Shown one piece after another: positions 25,729 to 34,800 of a stretch of DNA of 64,000 nt. The notes below the pieces were generated by a model. It was not told where the DNA came from. It searched no databases and saw only the letters and a program-made list of their open reading frames with translations. Source of the stretch: Granulosicoccus sp045106855 (GTDB lineage: Bacteria; Pseudomonadota; Gammaproteobacteria; Granulosicoccales; Granulosicoccaceae); the NCBI GenBank assembly GCA_045106855.1, contig JBGCFI010000096.1, forward strand, positions 21,105-85,104, written 5' to 3'. The number at the start of each line of letters is the position of its first letter. The first letter of the stretch is position 1. The position numbers and the translations under genes are program-made.

Positions 25729-25773
25729 TACCCCAAGGGCACGTCGTCTCCGCCTTCGCGGAGACGACGGGTA
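25729..25773. repeat. palindromic repeat, second half
   Basis: Begins TACCCCAAGGGCAC like the end of the full unit. It contains a perfect 12-bp stem CGTCGTCTCCGC / GCGGAGACGACG with a CTTC loop (25742-25769). It follows the GIY-YIG stop by 31 bases. Confidence 0.85.
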
Positions 25774-25809
25774 CCTTGTGCTCTTTACCACTCAAGAAGT
25801 TCTCCCATC

Positions 25810-25885
25810 GTCATTCCCGCGAAGGCGGGAATCCATTACACGACCGGACAGTGGGTCTCCGCCTTCGCGGAGACGACGGGTACCG
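25810..25885. repeat. palindromic repeat, internally deleted unit
   Basis: Both halves joined with a short internal deletion: ATTCCCGC...GCGGGAAT (25813-25832), then GTCTCCGC-CTTC-GCGGAGAC (25855-25874), ending GGTACC. It matches the unit at 25209 in the linker (ACGACCGGACAGTGGGT, against ACGACCAGACAGTGGGT). Confidence 0.85.
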
Positions 25886-25939
25886 CATAACCTTTACTGC
25901 GATGCGATGCGATAGCATAATGTTCCATACCTTAAAACT

Positions 25940-25969
25940 AAAAAGGGCTCCGTCAAGGAGCCCTTTTTT
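25940..25969 (-). terminator. rho-independent terminator
   Basis: AAAAAGGGCTCC / GGAGCCCTTTTT with a five-base loop (GTCAA): GC-rich stem, A-tract before and T-tract after, so it works in either direction. It lies 23 bases past the stop of the amino-acid-binding-protein gene on the minus strand. Confidence 0.92.
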
Positions 25970-25992
25970 ACATCATAGGTGCAAGTGCTATT

Positions 25993-27180
25993 CTAATCCG
26001 CCTCTGCAGACAATATGGCTTTACTTAATTTATCAACGTAGATGAACGATCCATCTTTCTGCAAGACAGATAGATACGTTCTATCCATACCTTGATTATC
26101 GCCGGGACCATAGCTGAGAACAACGCCGCCCATGTCCAGATCAATAGAGTCTTGGAACATTTTTATGAATGCCTCTCGACTGACATCCGCACCAAGTTTT
26201 TTCAGGGAATCAACAAAAACGCGACCTACAAGGTATCCCTCCAGAGAAACAAAACCGGCACTATCGGATGCATCGATTCCAGCCAGAGCAGTGAGATACG
26301 AATCAACCAGGGGCAGCGAGGCGTCTTCATAAAACGGTACAACCTGAGTGACAACAACGCCCTGACCTAGATCACCCAGCTCCTTCGCCAGTGCCTTGCT
26401 ACCCACGAAAGAGATCGTTACGAACTGGCTTTTCATACGAACCTTTCGGGCAAGCTTTACGAATGCTGCAATAGGCTTGTACGAACCGACCATGACAACC
26501 GCATCAGGTTTCGCTTTTCGGATTTTTAACAGCGCAGATTTAACCGCGACACTGTTCCGCTTGAACGTGCCTTCAGCAGCCAGCGTCATACCTCGCTTGT
26601 CCAATGCCTTCTGTACGCCAGCAAGCCCGACGCGACCAAAAGAATCATCCTGATAAAGAATGGCTATTTTCTTGGCATCCAGATCCTCTGTGAGGTGCTT
26701 GATCCAGTCCTCTGTCTCTTGATCATAGGTACCTCTTACGTTAACAACATGCGTATTGTCCGGATCTCGTAGAAAACCTGCCCCCGTAAAGGGACCAACA
26801 AAAGGTACGTTTGAAGACTTTGCAATAGGCTGGGCTGCTTTGGATGTCGGAGTACCCACAGCGCCAATCAGGGCAAAGACTTTGTCATCTTCTATGAGCT
26901 TTCTGGTATTCGCTATTGCCTTCTCAGGCTCATACCCATCATCGTATGTCACCAGTTCAATCTTGCGACCATTGACACCACCAGCTTTATTGGCTTCGGC
27001 AAATGCGGCCTGCAAGCCGATACGCATTCCCAGTCCAAGCGCATCCGCAGGGCCTGAGAACGCTGCAGACTGGCCAACCACAATCTTGTCATCAAATACC
27101 CCTGTCGTATCAGCTAACGCTGTTGTTGACAGTACGGATGCAGCTAGAAATGCTAATCCGCCGAGATGATGTTTTCTCAT
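25993..27180 (-). CDS. branched-chain amino acid (LivJ/LivK-type) ABC substrate-binding protein
   Basis: Periplasmic binding protein of type I fold, 395 residues from the ATG at 27180. That start has a strong AGAGGAG ribosome binding site and begins a clean signal peptide MRKHHLGGLAFLAASVLSTTALA; the frame is open further to 27267. The mature part shows KIVVGQSAAFSGPADALGLGMRIGLQAAFAEAN and YDDGYEP, GTPTSKAAQP, typical of the Leu/Ile/Val-binding family. No permease or ATPase genes are adjacent. It may be an orphan, possibly presenting a ligand to the chemoreceptor encoded 187 bases upstream on the same strand; that link is inference. Confidence 0.88.
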   Translation of the reverse strand: MRKHHLGGLAFLAASVLSTTALADTTGVFDDKIVVGQSAAFSGPADALGLGMRIGLQAAFAEANKAGGVNGRKIELVTYDDGYEPEKAIANTRKLIEDDKVFALIGAVGTPTSKAAQPIAKSSNVPFVGPFTGAGFLRDPDNTHVVNVRGTYDQETEDWIKHLTEDLDAKKIAILYQDDSFGRVGLAGVQKALDKRGMTLAAEGTFKRNSVAVKSALLKIRKAKPDAVVMVGSYKPIAAFVKLARKVRMKSQFVTISFVGSKALAKELGDLGQGVVVTQVVPFYEDASLPLVDSYLTALAGIDASDSAGFVSLEGYLVGRVFVDSLKKLGADVSREAFIKMFQDSIDLDMGGVVLSYGPGDNQGMDRTYLSVLQKDGSFIYVDKLSKAILSAEAD

Positions 27181-27367
27181 ATTGAAACTCCTCTTTAGAA
27201 CTACGCTGTAAATCGAACTTCCTGAATCGGATAGCTCGCGTTTGAATACGGGTGGAACCGGTTGCATATCCGTTCAGTCATCAAAACAGAGTCTTTATGG
27301 GGAAGAACAAAAGCGCTGTTGCTCTCATGGCAGCGGCTTGAGTGTTCTTTAAAGAAACGCAGCCGGC

Positions 27368-30151
27368 TCAGGCCACTTTTCGGCCAGTCTGATCTATCTC
27401 ATCAGTGGAGTACCGCGCCACAAGACCACTGAGATGAGTCGCCATATCCGACAGCTCACTTGCTGAACTACTGACATGCATAGAAGCCTTTTCATTAGAT
27501 GATGCTTTTTCAGCCACCTCTTCGATCAAACCGGAAATCGCCTGACTTCCATCAGAGGCTTTTACGATGGCCCGGTTAATTTCCTGTGTCACACTGGATT
27601 GTTCATCGATCGCTACAGCCACCGTTGACTGTATAGTGCTGATCTTGTCGATGATTTGACTAATTGAATCTATGGAACTTACTGCGGATTTCGTATCCGA
27701 CTGAATATCGTTTATCCGGTATTCGATTTGCTCTGTCGCCTTTGCGGTCTCCTTCGCCAACTCTTTTACCTCATTGGCTACAACCGCAAAACCTTTGCCA
27801 CTCTCCCCCGCACGAGCCGCTTCAATGGTGGCGTTCAGGGCCAGTAGATTTGTCTGCTCGGCAATGGAGGTAATGACTTTTATGACGTTACCTATTCCCA
27901 GGCTGCTCTCGGCAAGCTGTCGTACCGTTGCGTCAGCTTCAGTGGCAAGCCGAACAGCGTCCTTGGCTACCGTTTCCGCTTCAGTTGTATTGCGTGCGAT
28001 TTCCTTGATGGACGAATTTAACTCCTCAGTAGCACCGGCAACACTACTGACACCGGATTCAACATCAATGCTAAGTTCGGATGCCTGACGAGCAATCTCC
28101 GTGTTTGCTCTAGCCACCTCACGCATACCACTCGACAAGCCCGTAAGCTGCTTGGAGGCACCGGTAAGTTTCACGGCATTTTCGTTGATACCTGACATAC
28201 CACTACTGAATTCAGATAACAGTAACCTTAACGCGCTCCCCATTTGTGCTGCAGCATCATCGCCACTACTATTTACAGGATGCGCCAGATTCCCATCCGC
28301 AGCAGCACTCACGGCAACAAGCAACTGATCCACTCGATGCTGTAAATCTGCTGCAGCCTTCTGTTGCAGTTCTGCTTCTGCCTGTTGAATTTCGTGCAGC
28401 CTTTTCTCTTCTGCTCGCGCGTTTCGTTCAGTCTCTATCTGTTGCTGCTCAAGTGCTTCACGCTGTTGTGCAGCATCCGCCTGCTCTTTCTGTAGTCGTT
28501 TTGCATCCAGTCCGCTTTGTCTGAAAACCTCAACGGTTTTCGCCAGATCAGACAACTCGTCACCACCGGATATTTCCACCGACACATCATAGTTACCACT
28601 GGCCAGGGAACGTAGTGCGTCAATGGACAGCAAAAGCCTCCCCAGAATATCCTTGGATATGATCAGCCAGAAAACTGCAACTGTGAGCAATAGACTGAAT
28701 AGCAAAACACCGATGATCTCCACCCTACTCTTACCGATCAAAGACGTTACACTTTCACCGTCGTGATGCACTTTCTGCTGGCTGAGCTTGACTTGCTGCA
28801 CAAGTCTGTTCGTCAAGGATTCCTTCGTTTCATTAAGCTGATTTTCTATAACTGAAATATTGAACGTTTGCAAAAGCTCTCTGCGTCGGGCTTCAAACAA
28901 GCCTGTATCAATGTCCCCATACTCAAACAACTTTTTCATCAGAAGATTGATGTCAATAACCCCATCTATACTGAGTGTTGCAGCTGTGCTTTCCTGAATC
29001 GACTCTTTTGAGGCGGTATAACGTTCCATAAGTGGTTGAAGCTTGACTGGATCTTCCACTTGCGGCACTTGTGCAAGCACACCAGCAAGCGTATTCAGCT
29101 CTGCTCGCATCCTTAGCAGATTAAGCAGATTCTCAACTCCGGAGTTTACAAATTCCGGAATCAACTCTCCGGAGCTTGATGCCAACTGCCCTCCAGTTTC
29201 ATAAATTTTTGCATAGATCACGTCAAAATCAGACGCCAGTGAGCCCACTATCCGAGCCGTAGCACTCACTAATTCACTGGAATAAGCACTCGCTCGCAAT
29301 TCATCAATCAGGTTGGCGCTCTCGATATCATCAAGCATCTGCCCCTGAACCATAGTAATAAAACCTGACAATGACTCAGCGATAATTGCGTAGCTAAGCA
29401 ATTGATCCTCATCAACAGAGGCCCAGTCCTCTTCGATTTGTCCGATAGACAATGCAACCTCTTCTCTAATGGTTGATACATCCATCGATCCTGACAAGCC
29501 TTGAATCATTAATCTGGATAAAGCAATAACATCTCTCTCCAGATGCAATATCTTGGTCGCGGAATCAACCTGTTGATTCAACAATATTTCAAGTAATTCA
29601 CCGTTCTCGAAAAACAATTCTTCAGCAAATATGACAAATTCGAATGACGCGTTGTCTATCAAATCAAGCAACTGCGCATTAACATCAGCAAGCAAGGTAT
29701 TGGACGAGGTATACAGACCGTTAACAGCTTGGCGCTCGGACAAGCGCGCTTGCACCAGACTGTTCAAACCATTTATCAGGACATCGACCTTGACTTTGTC
29801 CTGAACGTTCTTTTCTGCCAGCTCTGTTGCATGCACTGGAATATTGTCCAGTGAAATCAGCAGACTCAGCTCTGCCGACAATTCCCTGATTGAATCAAAC
29901 AGACTTTGCGCCTCGTCCATTGAGCGTGCACTGGCAAGCAATGGGACGTTCCCACTCATTCGCATCGCCAGCTGGCTTGATTCCATCGACTGAGCCATGA
30001 AGGGGACGCTTTTATCTGTAATTGCCGCAAGCGATTGTGAAAACCGTTCAAATGCGTACAACGCTATCCCACCCACAGTGAAAGAAGTGGCGAGAATCAA
30101 ACCAATGGCGATGACAAGCTTTTGTCGTATTTTGAGCTTGTTGCTATACAT
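27368..30151 (-). CDS. methyl-accepting chemotaxis protein with very large sensor region
   Basis: Transmembrane chemoreceptor of 927 residues. TM1 is at about residues 10-33, followed by a helical periplasmic region of about 440 residues, TM2 near 473-495, HAMP near 497-550, a coiled coil rich in Gln/Glu/Ala to about 610, and the signalling domain. The hairpin tip is SIAEQTNLLALNATIEAARAG with KGFAVVANEVKELA. The C-terminus RKVA has no CheR-tether pentapeptide. I prefer the ATG at 30151, preceded by AGGGGTGA, over the GTG at 30157. The sensor is much longer than a four-helix bundle and may hold two helical modules in tandem. No che genes are adjacent. Confidence 0.93.
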   Translation of the reverse strand: MYSNKLKIRQKLVIAIGLILATSFTVGGIALYAFERFSQSLAAITDKSVPFMAQSMESSQLAMRMSGNVPLLASARSMDEAQSLFDSIRELSAELSLLISLDNIPVHATELAEKNVQDKVKVDVLINGLNSLVQARLSERQAVNGLYTSSNTLLADVNAQLLDLIDNASFEFVIFAEELFFENGELLEILLNQQVDSATKILHLERDVIALSRLMIQGLSGSMDVSTIREEVALSIGQIEEDWASVDEDQLLSYAIIAESLSGFITMVQGQMLDDIESANLIDELRASAYSSELVSATARIVGSLASDFDVIYAKIYETGGQLASSSGELIPEFVNSGVENLLNLLRMRAELNTLAGVLAQVPQVEDPVKLQPLMERYTASKESIQESTAATLSIDGVIDINLLMKKLFEYGDIDTGLFEARRRELLQTFNISVIENQLNETKESLTNRLVQQVKLSQQKVHHDGESVTSLIGKSRVEIIGVLLFSLLLTVAVFWLIISKDILGRLLLSIDALRSLASGNYDVSVEISGGDELSDLAKTVEVFRQSGLDAKRLQKEQADAAQQREALEQQQIETERNARAEEKRLHEIQQAEAELQQKAAADLQHRVDQLLVAVSAAADGNLAHPVNSSGDDAAAQMGSALRLLLSEFSSGMSGINENAVKLTGASKQLTGLSSGMREVARANTEIARQASELSIDVESGVSSVAGATEELNSSIKEIARNTTEAETVAKDAVRLATEADATVRQLAESSLGIGNVIKVITSIAEQTNLLALNATIEAARAGESGKGFAVVANEVKELAKETAKATEQIEYRINDIQSDTKSAVSSIDSISQIIDKISTIQSTVAVAIDEQSSVTQEINRAIVKASDGSQAISGLIEEVAEKASSNEKASMHVSSSASELSDMATHLSGLVARYSTDEIDQTGRKVA

Positions 30152-30587
30152 GTTCACCCCTGACCTGTCGACGTCTTATATTCGAACTGACAGTGCGTCT
30201 ACCAAGGGCTGAGAGCCTGATCTGTAAGATTCAAAGCCTTCACATATCCTGTTCCTGCAAGGTAAACACCTGAAAGACAAGGTGGGTATCGTTGAAGGCT
30301 AGAGCCAAATAAGTGACCACACTTGTAACTACCTATCGACCCTCTCTACCCGCGCTGAACGTATCACGGCATCGGCATGGTTACTTGCTCATGGCAAACA
30401 ACCGGGATTTGTCAAAGCCCGGGCTGGCTTACAAGGTTCATCGTTTTTTAGACAAAAACGCCTGACCAGCTGAGCTTGGTGAGGTAAATAATAGTGGGCA
30501 ATAACACGCCGATGAGCGGGGCGGTGTACTCACGCCCGCGGCAGGTTATTTCAGCAAGTGTTTTATCACTAACGGATAAGCGTGTGT
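30152..30587. other. 436-base intergenic region upstream of the chemoreceptor gene
   Basis: No gene recognised. It should contain the chemoreceptor promoter and the end of the polysaccharide-export transcript. It holds an AT-rich hairpin CGTTTTT-tagac-AAAAACG (30442-30460) and an imperfect GC-rich one (30516-30539). A short stretch near 30391-30430 loosely recalls the core of a cyclic-di-GMP riboswitch but lacks the second helix, so it is not called. Confidence 0.4.
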
Positions 30588-32084
30588 CTAGAGTCCGTTA
30601 GCACGTGCTGCATCACGAATTTCGGAAGGAGGTGTGTATTTTATAGCCAGTAAAATAGCATTACTTTCAGCTGCTACAGGATCTATACGCGCCTTTTGAC
30701 GCCGATAGCGAAAGGCTGCAGAGACAGTCCAGTTGCGCGAATACTTCCATTGAATCCGTGGCTCAAAGCTGATGAAGCGCCGCGCAAATCGATCCTGTTG
30801 TCTTGCACCCAGACGATCTGGCTCAAAGGCGCGTGCACGAAATGAAAAGTCCAGCCGGGGTGAAAGTACTCGCTCCATCTTTCCCGTCAACTCATTGGTT
30901 TCTACCTGTGTACCCGAGCTACTGGGTTTGACATCGACAGCATAACGGCCTTCATATCGGGTTGCGCCAACATCATAGGCCAGATTGATACTGGCGAGCC
31001 AGCCATCGGTTTCAATCTCACCCACCGGCAAATCAACGCCTTCGGGTAAATCCTCTGCGCGCAGGGTGTCCGATGTATCGGTGGTGTTCGTATATACACC
31101 ACCATCAATTGCCAGTTGCAAGGTCGGAGTAAGAAACCGATCGTAGTTAAGCTTGAACGTGGCCGTCCTTGCCTCCAGCTTGCGACGTGGCTTACGCCGG
31201 ATTTCTCCGACCAGTGAGTCTGGAATCAATTCGTCAAACGGGATAATCGCTGCCGGGTCTGGTTCTACCCTGGCGGTAAAGCGGCTATATCCAGCGCTAA
31301 AACCCAGCGTTGATATGGGTGTCAGCTTGTAGCGCAATCCGAGTTCAAACTCGTTCTCCTTATAATTGTCCAGTTCCCCATCTGGCGAGAATACGCCGAC
31401 GTCATCTACCGTTACGGCATTGTAGGGAAGTAATTCACCATCGAAGGAATTGTCCTCATTACGAGGGAATGTATCCAGGTAGCGTTGGTAGATAGCATCT
31501 TGCGCAGAGGGTAAATCGTGCTTAACCGAGCTGATGGTAGCCTCTGCATCAAACAATAATCGCCGTGTTATATCGTATTCAAAGCTGGGCTCAAACGTGC
31601 GTTCCGTGCGCGCCACGTTACTGGATAACGACTGTGTGACCAGCAGGCCGGTATCCTCAGCCAGTGATTCCTTGTCGCTGATGTCAGCTGCGATATCACG
31701 GCTGGGGGTGTCCAGCTTGTAGTTGCCCTTTATACCAAAACGGCTGCGGGCACTACGCCTGGTAGCATCAATAGCAACGATATAGTTGGAATTCAGATCC
31801 TCATCGCCGACATCTGTATTGGTGGTTAATAACGAATCCACCCTCGCCAATCCGCGAAACACAAGTGTTTCTGACTGACGACTCAGACCCAGCTCGCCTA
31901 TCGCTCGAGTAGCACCGAGGGACCCGGCACCAGCAGGAATAAGAAAGTAGTTATCATCAATGCGCTGATCCAGTGATATCGATGGTTCAATAACCAGAAC
32001 ATCGGCCTGGGCGGATGCGCAGATAAGCGATGCGCAAAGCCCGATTGCCAGTGTCGAACCCGCACGTGTAATGACTGACATCAT
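30588..32084 (-). CDS. outer-membrane beta-barrel protein of a polysaccharide export pair
   Basis: Protein of 498 residues with a signal peptide (GLCASLICASAQA, cleavage near 27). The rest is a long series of amphipathic strands, for example LGLRYKLTPISTLGFSAGYSRF, ATFKLNYDRFLTPTLQLAIDGGVY, FISFEPRIQWKYSRNWTVSAAFRYRR. This fits a large barrel of the BBP2 or EpsL-like type that accompanies exopolysaccharide export genes. It follows the polysaccharide-export protein by 11 bases in one transcript. I assign the fold and context, not a specific function. Confidence 0.75.
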   Translation of the reverse strand: MMSVITRAGSTLAIGLCASLICASAQADVLVIEPSISLDQRIDDNYFLIPAGAGSLGATRAIGELGLSRQSETLVFRGLARVDSLLTTNTDVGDEDLNSNYIVAIDATRRSARSRFGIKGNYKLDTPSRDIAADISDKESLAEDTGLLVTQSLSSNVARTERTFEPSFEYDITRRLLFDAEATISSVKHDLPSAQDAIYQRYLDTFPRNEDNSFDGELLPYNAVTVDDVGVFSPDGELDNYKENEFELGLRYKLTPISTLGFSAGYSRFTARVEPDPAAIIPFDELIPDSLVGEIRRKPRRKLEARTATFKLNYDRFLTPTLQLAIDGGVYTNTTDTSDTLRAEDLPEGVDLPVGEIETDGWLASINLAYDVGATRYEGRYAVDVKPSSSGTQVETNELTGKMERVLSPRLDFSFRARAFEPDRLGARQQDRFARRFISFEPRIQWKYSRNWTVSAAFRYRRQKARIDPVAAESNAILLAIKYTPPSEIRDAARANGL

Positions 32085-32095
32085 GCTCTCCCCGC

Positions 32096-32698
32096 TCAGG
32101 GAACCAGTACAACATCACCACTTTGCAGAATAATGTTCTGCTTCAGGTTGCGACCACGCGAAACATCACGGAAGTCGAAGGAGAAGGTGACTTCACGCCC
32201 GTCCTGGCGACGCAGGATCTGGATATTGCGACTATTGGCATAGGGTGTGAACCCGCCGGCCAGTGTCAGGGCTTGCACGACATCGACATAACGCCCTAAT
32301 GTAAATTGTCCCGGTTCATCGACCTCGCCAAGAACAAACACGGTGTAGCCTGAAATCTTGTCAACAGCCACAGTTACCTCGGCATCAGGAACGAATCGCT
32401 GTAACCGTGACCGGATCTCTTCCTGAACCTCAATAGGTGTTCTGCCAGAAACCTGAATGTCTCCAGCCAACGGAAATGACACACCGCCGTCGGGTCGTAC
32501 CAGCACCTTGCGATCAAGATCCTCTTCTTTCCAAACGGAAATATGAAGCACATCCTCCGGGCCGATTCGGTATTCAAGACCCGGCGTTGCCTGAGCGTGT
32601 ACTTGCGGTGACTGGCCAAGCAGAAGCAGAAGCAGCGGCATGGAAAACAACGCCACAATTTGGGTAAGACGACGTAGGTGTTGAAGCAGGAAGGGCAT
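32096..32698 (-). CDS. polysaccharide export protein (Wza-like periplasmic/outer-membrane part)
   Basis: The Poly_export domain begins GLEYRIGPEDVLHISVWKEEDL and continues LVRPDGGVSFPLAGDIQVSGRTPIEVQEEI; an SLBB domain follows (GYTVFVLGEVDEPGQFTLG, TLAGGFTPYANSRNIQILRR). At 200 residues it is short. It has a signal peptide (LLLLLGQSPQVHAQA) but no lipobox Cys and no C-terminal outer-membrane helix as in Wza, so the adjacent barrel protein may provide the outer-membrane channel. No glycosyltransferase or Wzc-like gene is in the window. Confidence 0.9.
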   Translation of the reverse strand: MPFLLQHLRRLTQIVALFSMPLLLLLLGQSPQVHAQATPGLEYRIGPEDVLHISVWKEEDLDRKVLVRPDGGVSFPLAGDIQVSGRTPIEVQEEIRSRLQRFVPDAEVTVAVDKISGYTVFVLGEVDEPGQFTLGRYVDVVQALTLAGGFTPYANSRNIQILRRQDGREVTFSFDFRDVSRGRNLKQNIILQSGDVVLVP

Positions 32699-32809
32699 GC
32701 GTTTGAGATCTCCGAATGGGCCGTTTCCAGGCCACTTTGCGAATTCAGTCCGCTGTTGTCAGCGGTGATAACGCAAAGTATAGCCGATCACTCTTGCCCC
32801 AAACGGGAT

Positions 32810-34627
32810 CTATTGCATGATCAGGATATCGGTATCAATCGACTCGTCACGCAATTCGGTTGCATTGTAGATAGTTCTGAACATATCAATCGGGTCAACC
32901 CGATCTCCTTGAGTCCAGAGCTTCTGTAAATGACCATAACTTAATGGCTGATAACGCAGCTCAGCGACGACCGTAAACACACCCCCACCCAAGCCGCCTA
33001 TCCGGTAACTGACCACATCCTGTCCGTTATCGAAATCATCATCGTCCATCGCCCCGCCAAAGGTACCGAACGAATCCGGCAGCGTGGTGTCATTGGCCAC
33101 TGCCTGCTTGTCAAATCCTGACGGTGTCAGACGGTTATCCTTAAGGTAACCCGCACCAGATAACAGGGAATGCGTACGATCACCGTTGATATCACTGACG
33201 ATAGCCTGATAGACCTGAACCTGTGTTTCGTCGGTAATGACATCATAATGTGGCTCGTAGGAATCAGGATTAACATCCTCGACAACTCCGACAATACTGC
33301 CATCGGGCCGCATCTTGCCGCTCTCAAAAACCAGCTCATTGTTAGCATCAAGGACCTGCACATGCAAGTAGACACGTCGGGAATGATAACCACCTGGCAG
33401 CTTGTGACCCGTATGATTTTCGATGGATACATCAAAACTCAGATTGTCGCCGTCAGGAGCTGCCTGGCTTAGAGTTACCGAAGCGGAAGTTTTCAAAAAT
33501 TCACGATTGCGTGCTATGGCTGAATCAAAATCCAGCGCCGGATCAATACCCAGTTCTTCGGCAAAATTCTTGAACATATCCTGCATGACGGTATTAGCGC
33601 CGAGAAAGGTATGCTCGGCAAAGCCTGTACGTTTAACCGTCGCACCTTGCGCAATCGCAACTTCCTGCTCTACCACCGGCATATGACACGCCTGACAACT
33701 GGCCTCCTTAGGCCCACCTACGGCATAGTCACTTCGCAACCATTCGGTGTAAATGGCTTGCTCCGCAAAATGCGCAGCGCCATCAACAGCGTTGCCTTGT
33801 GGATCAACCGGCTCAATATTCAAGTTATGACAGGTAGCACAGCTTTCTGAACTACTGATATGCGGCCCATGCTGAGGTAGAAAGTTAGAATTGTTTTGCA
33901 TGTAGCCAATTTCAGGATCTTCGTATTGCCCATAGGCGGGGCGATCACTGAGTAAACCACTGGGTGATCCGTTGATAACATAACCACCCGTCATGCTTTC
34001 TTCGGTACCAAAGTTTGCTCCATCCATCTGATGACAGAGTGTGCAGGTAACACCATCCATCGCATGGTTGAACAACTCGCTGGAGTCATCCATGGTGTAT
34101 ATACCTTGTTGCTCAACCTCACCAGTGGCTTCGTCAACCTTGTCAAACAGCCGAAGATCCAGCCCCTCTTTCCTGGCCAGATCGTAAGCAGTTGGCGCAT
34201 GACACACTAGGCACTTGTCGTTGATGGTGTCTTCAAGGTTGGGGAAATTGTCCAGCTCTGACGCCACAACGGCATGCCAGTATGGATCGCGGGTTGCCTG
34301 CGCCATCACGCTGGTTTCCCAGGCAGTACCAATGGATAAATCACGCATTTCGCCAGGAGCCTCGCCCTGAACACTCATTGAGTCTGGGTCGGTATGGCAA
34401 CTGGCACATTCACCCGATCCCGAGTGATGTTCGCCTTCAAATGCGGGCTTGTAGGTTGCCAGGTTCGGCAACAGAAGACGCGCCTTGGGCAAGTCTATTT
34501 CGGTGATGGCCCTTTGATTTGAATCACCACCTGAGCCACCGCCGCCACATGCAGACGCAAAGACCAGCGTGGCCAGCAGCGACACCATTTTACCCATTTG
34601 AACGAATTTCTTGTTACAGGCCATCAT
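32810..34627 (-). CDS. pentaheme cytochrome c lipoprotein
   Basis: Secreted electron-transfer or redox protein of 605 residues. Five CxxCH heme sites are visible: CASCH (74), CLVCH (about 139), CTLCH (about 195), CATCH (about 262) and CQACH (about 310). After 370 the protein lacks heme sites and looks like a beta-rich domain (SLSQAAPDGDNLSFDVSIENHTGHKLPGGYHSRRVYLHVQVLD), as in the multiheme 'cytochrome c family' proteins that include hydroxylamine-oxidoreductase relatives. The signal ends in VFASAC followed by a Gly/Ser-rich linker, a probable lipobox; a start at 34597 would give a more usual signal length. The catalytic role is unknown. Confidence 0.88.
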   Translation of the reverse strand: MMACNKKFVQMGKMVSLLATLVFASACGGGGSGGDSNQRAITEIDLPKARLLLPNLATYKPAFEGEHHSGSGECASCHTDPDSMSVQGEAPGEMRDLSIGTAWETSVMAQATRDPYWHAVVASELDNFPNLEDTINDKCLVCHAPTAYDLARKEGLDLRLFDKVDEATGEVEQQGIYTMDDSSELFNHAMDGVTCTLCHQMDGANFGTEESMTGGYVINGSPSGLLSDRPAYGQYEDPEIGYMQNNSNFLPQHGPHISSSESCATCHNLNIEPVDPQGNAVDGAAHFAEQAIYTEWLRSDYAVGGPKEASCQACHMPVVEQEVAIAQGATVKRTGFAEHTFLGANTVMQDMFKNFAEELGIDPALDFDSAIARNREFLKTSASVTLSQAAPDGDNLSFDVSIENHTGHKLPGGYHSRRVYLHVQVLDANNELVFESGKMRPDGSIVGVVEDVNPDSYEPHYDVITDETQVQVYQAIVSDINGDRTHSLLSGAGYLKDNRLTPSGFDKQAVANDTTLPDSFGTFGGAMDDDDFDNGQDVVSYRIGGLGGGVFTVVAELRYQPLSYGHLQKLWTQGDRVDPIDMFRTIYNATELRDESIDTDILIMQ

Positions 34628-34800
34628 TGTTCTGTTTTCGCGGATACCGGCGCTATCTGTGTTAACAGCCCGACTGGAACATTGAGAATTTGCTCACACT
34701 TTGAGCGTTCGCGCGCGAATGCTCTTCCCTGAGCCTTCTCTGGGGGTATCGGCACCCATCCAGCAAACATTTAGCGTGCCGCTATGCGGCGCTGCAGGGA

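Noticed and set aside
30391..30430. Cyclic-di-GMP (GEMM-I) riboswitch
   Set aside because: GGCAAAC and CAAAGCC appear with roughly correct spacing, but there is no tetraloop, no receptor helix and no second stem, so the likeness is probably chance.
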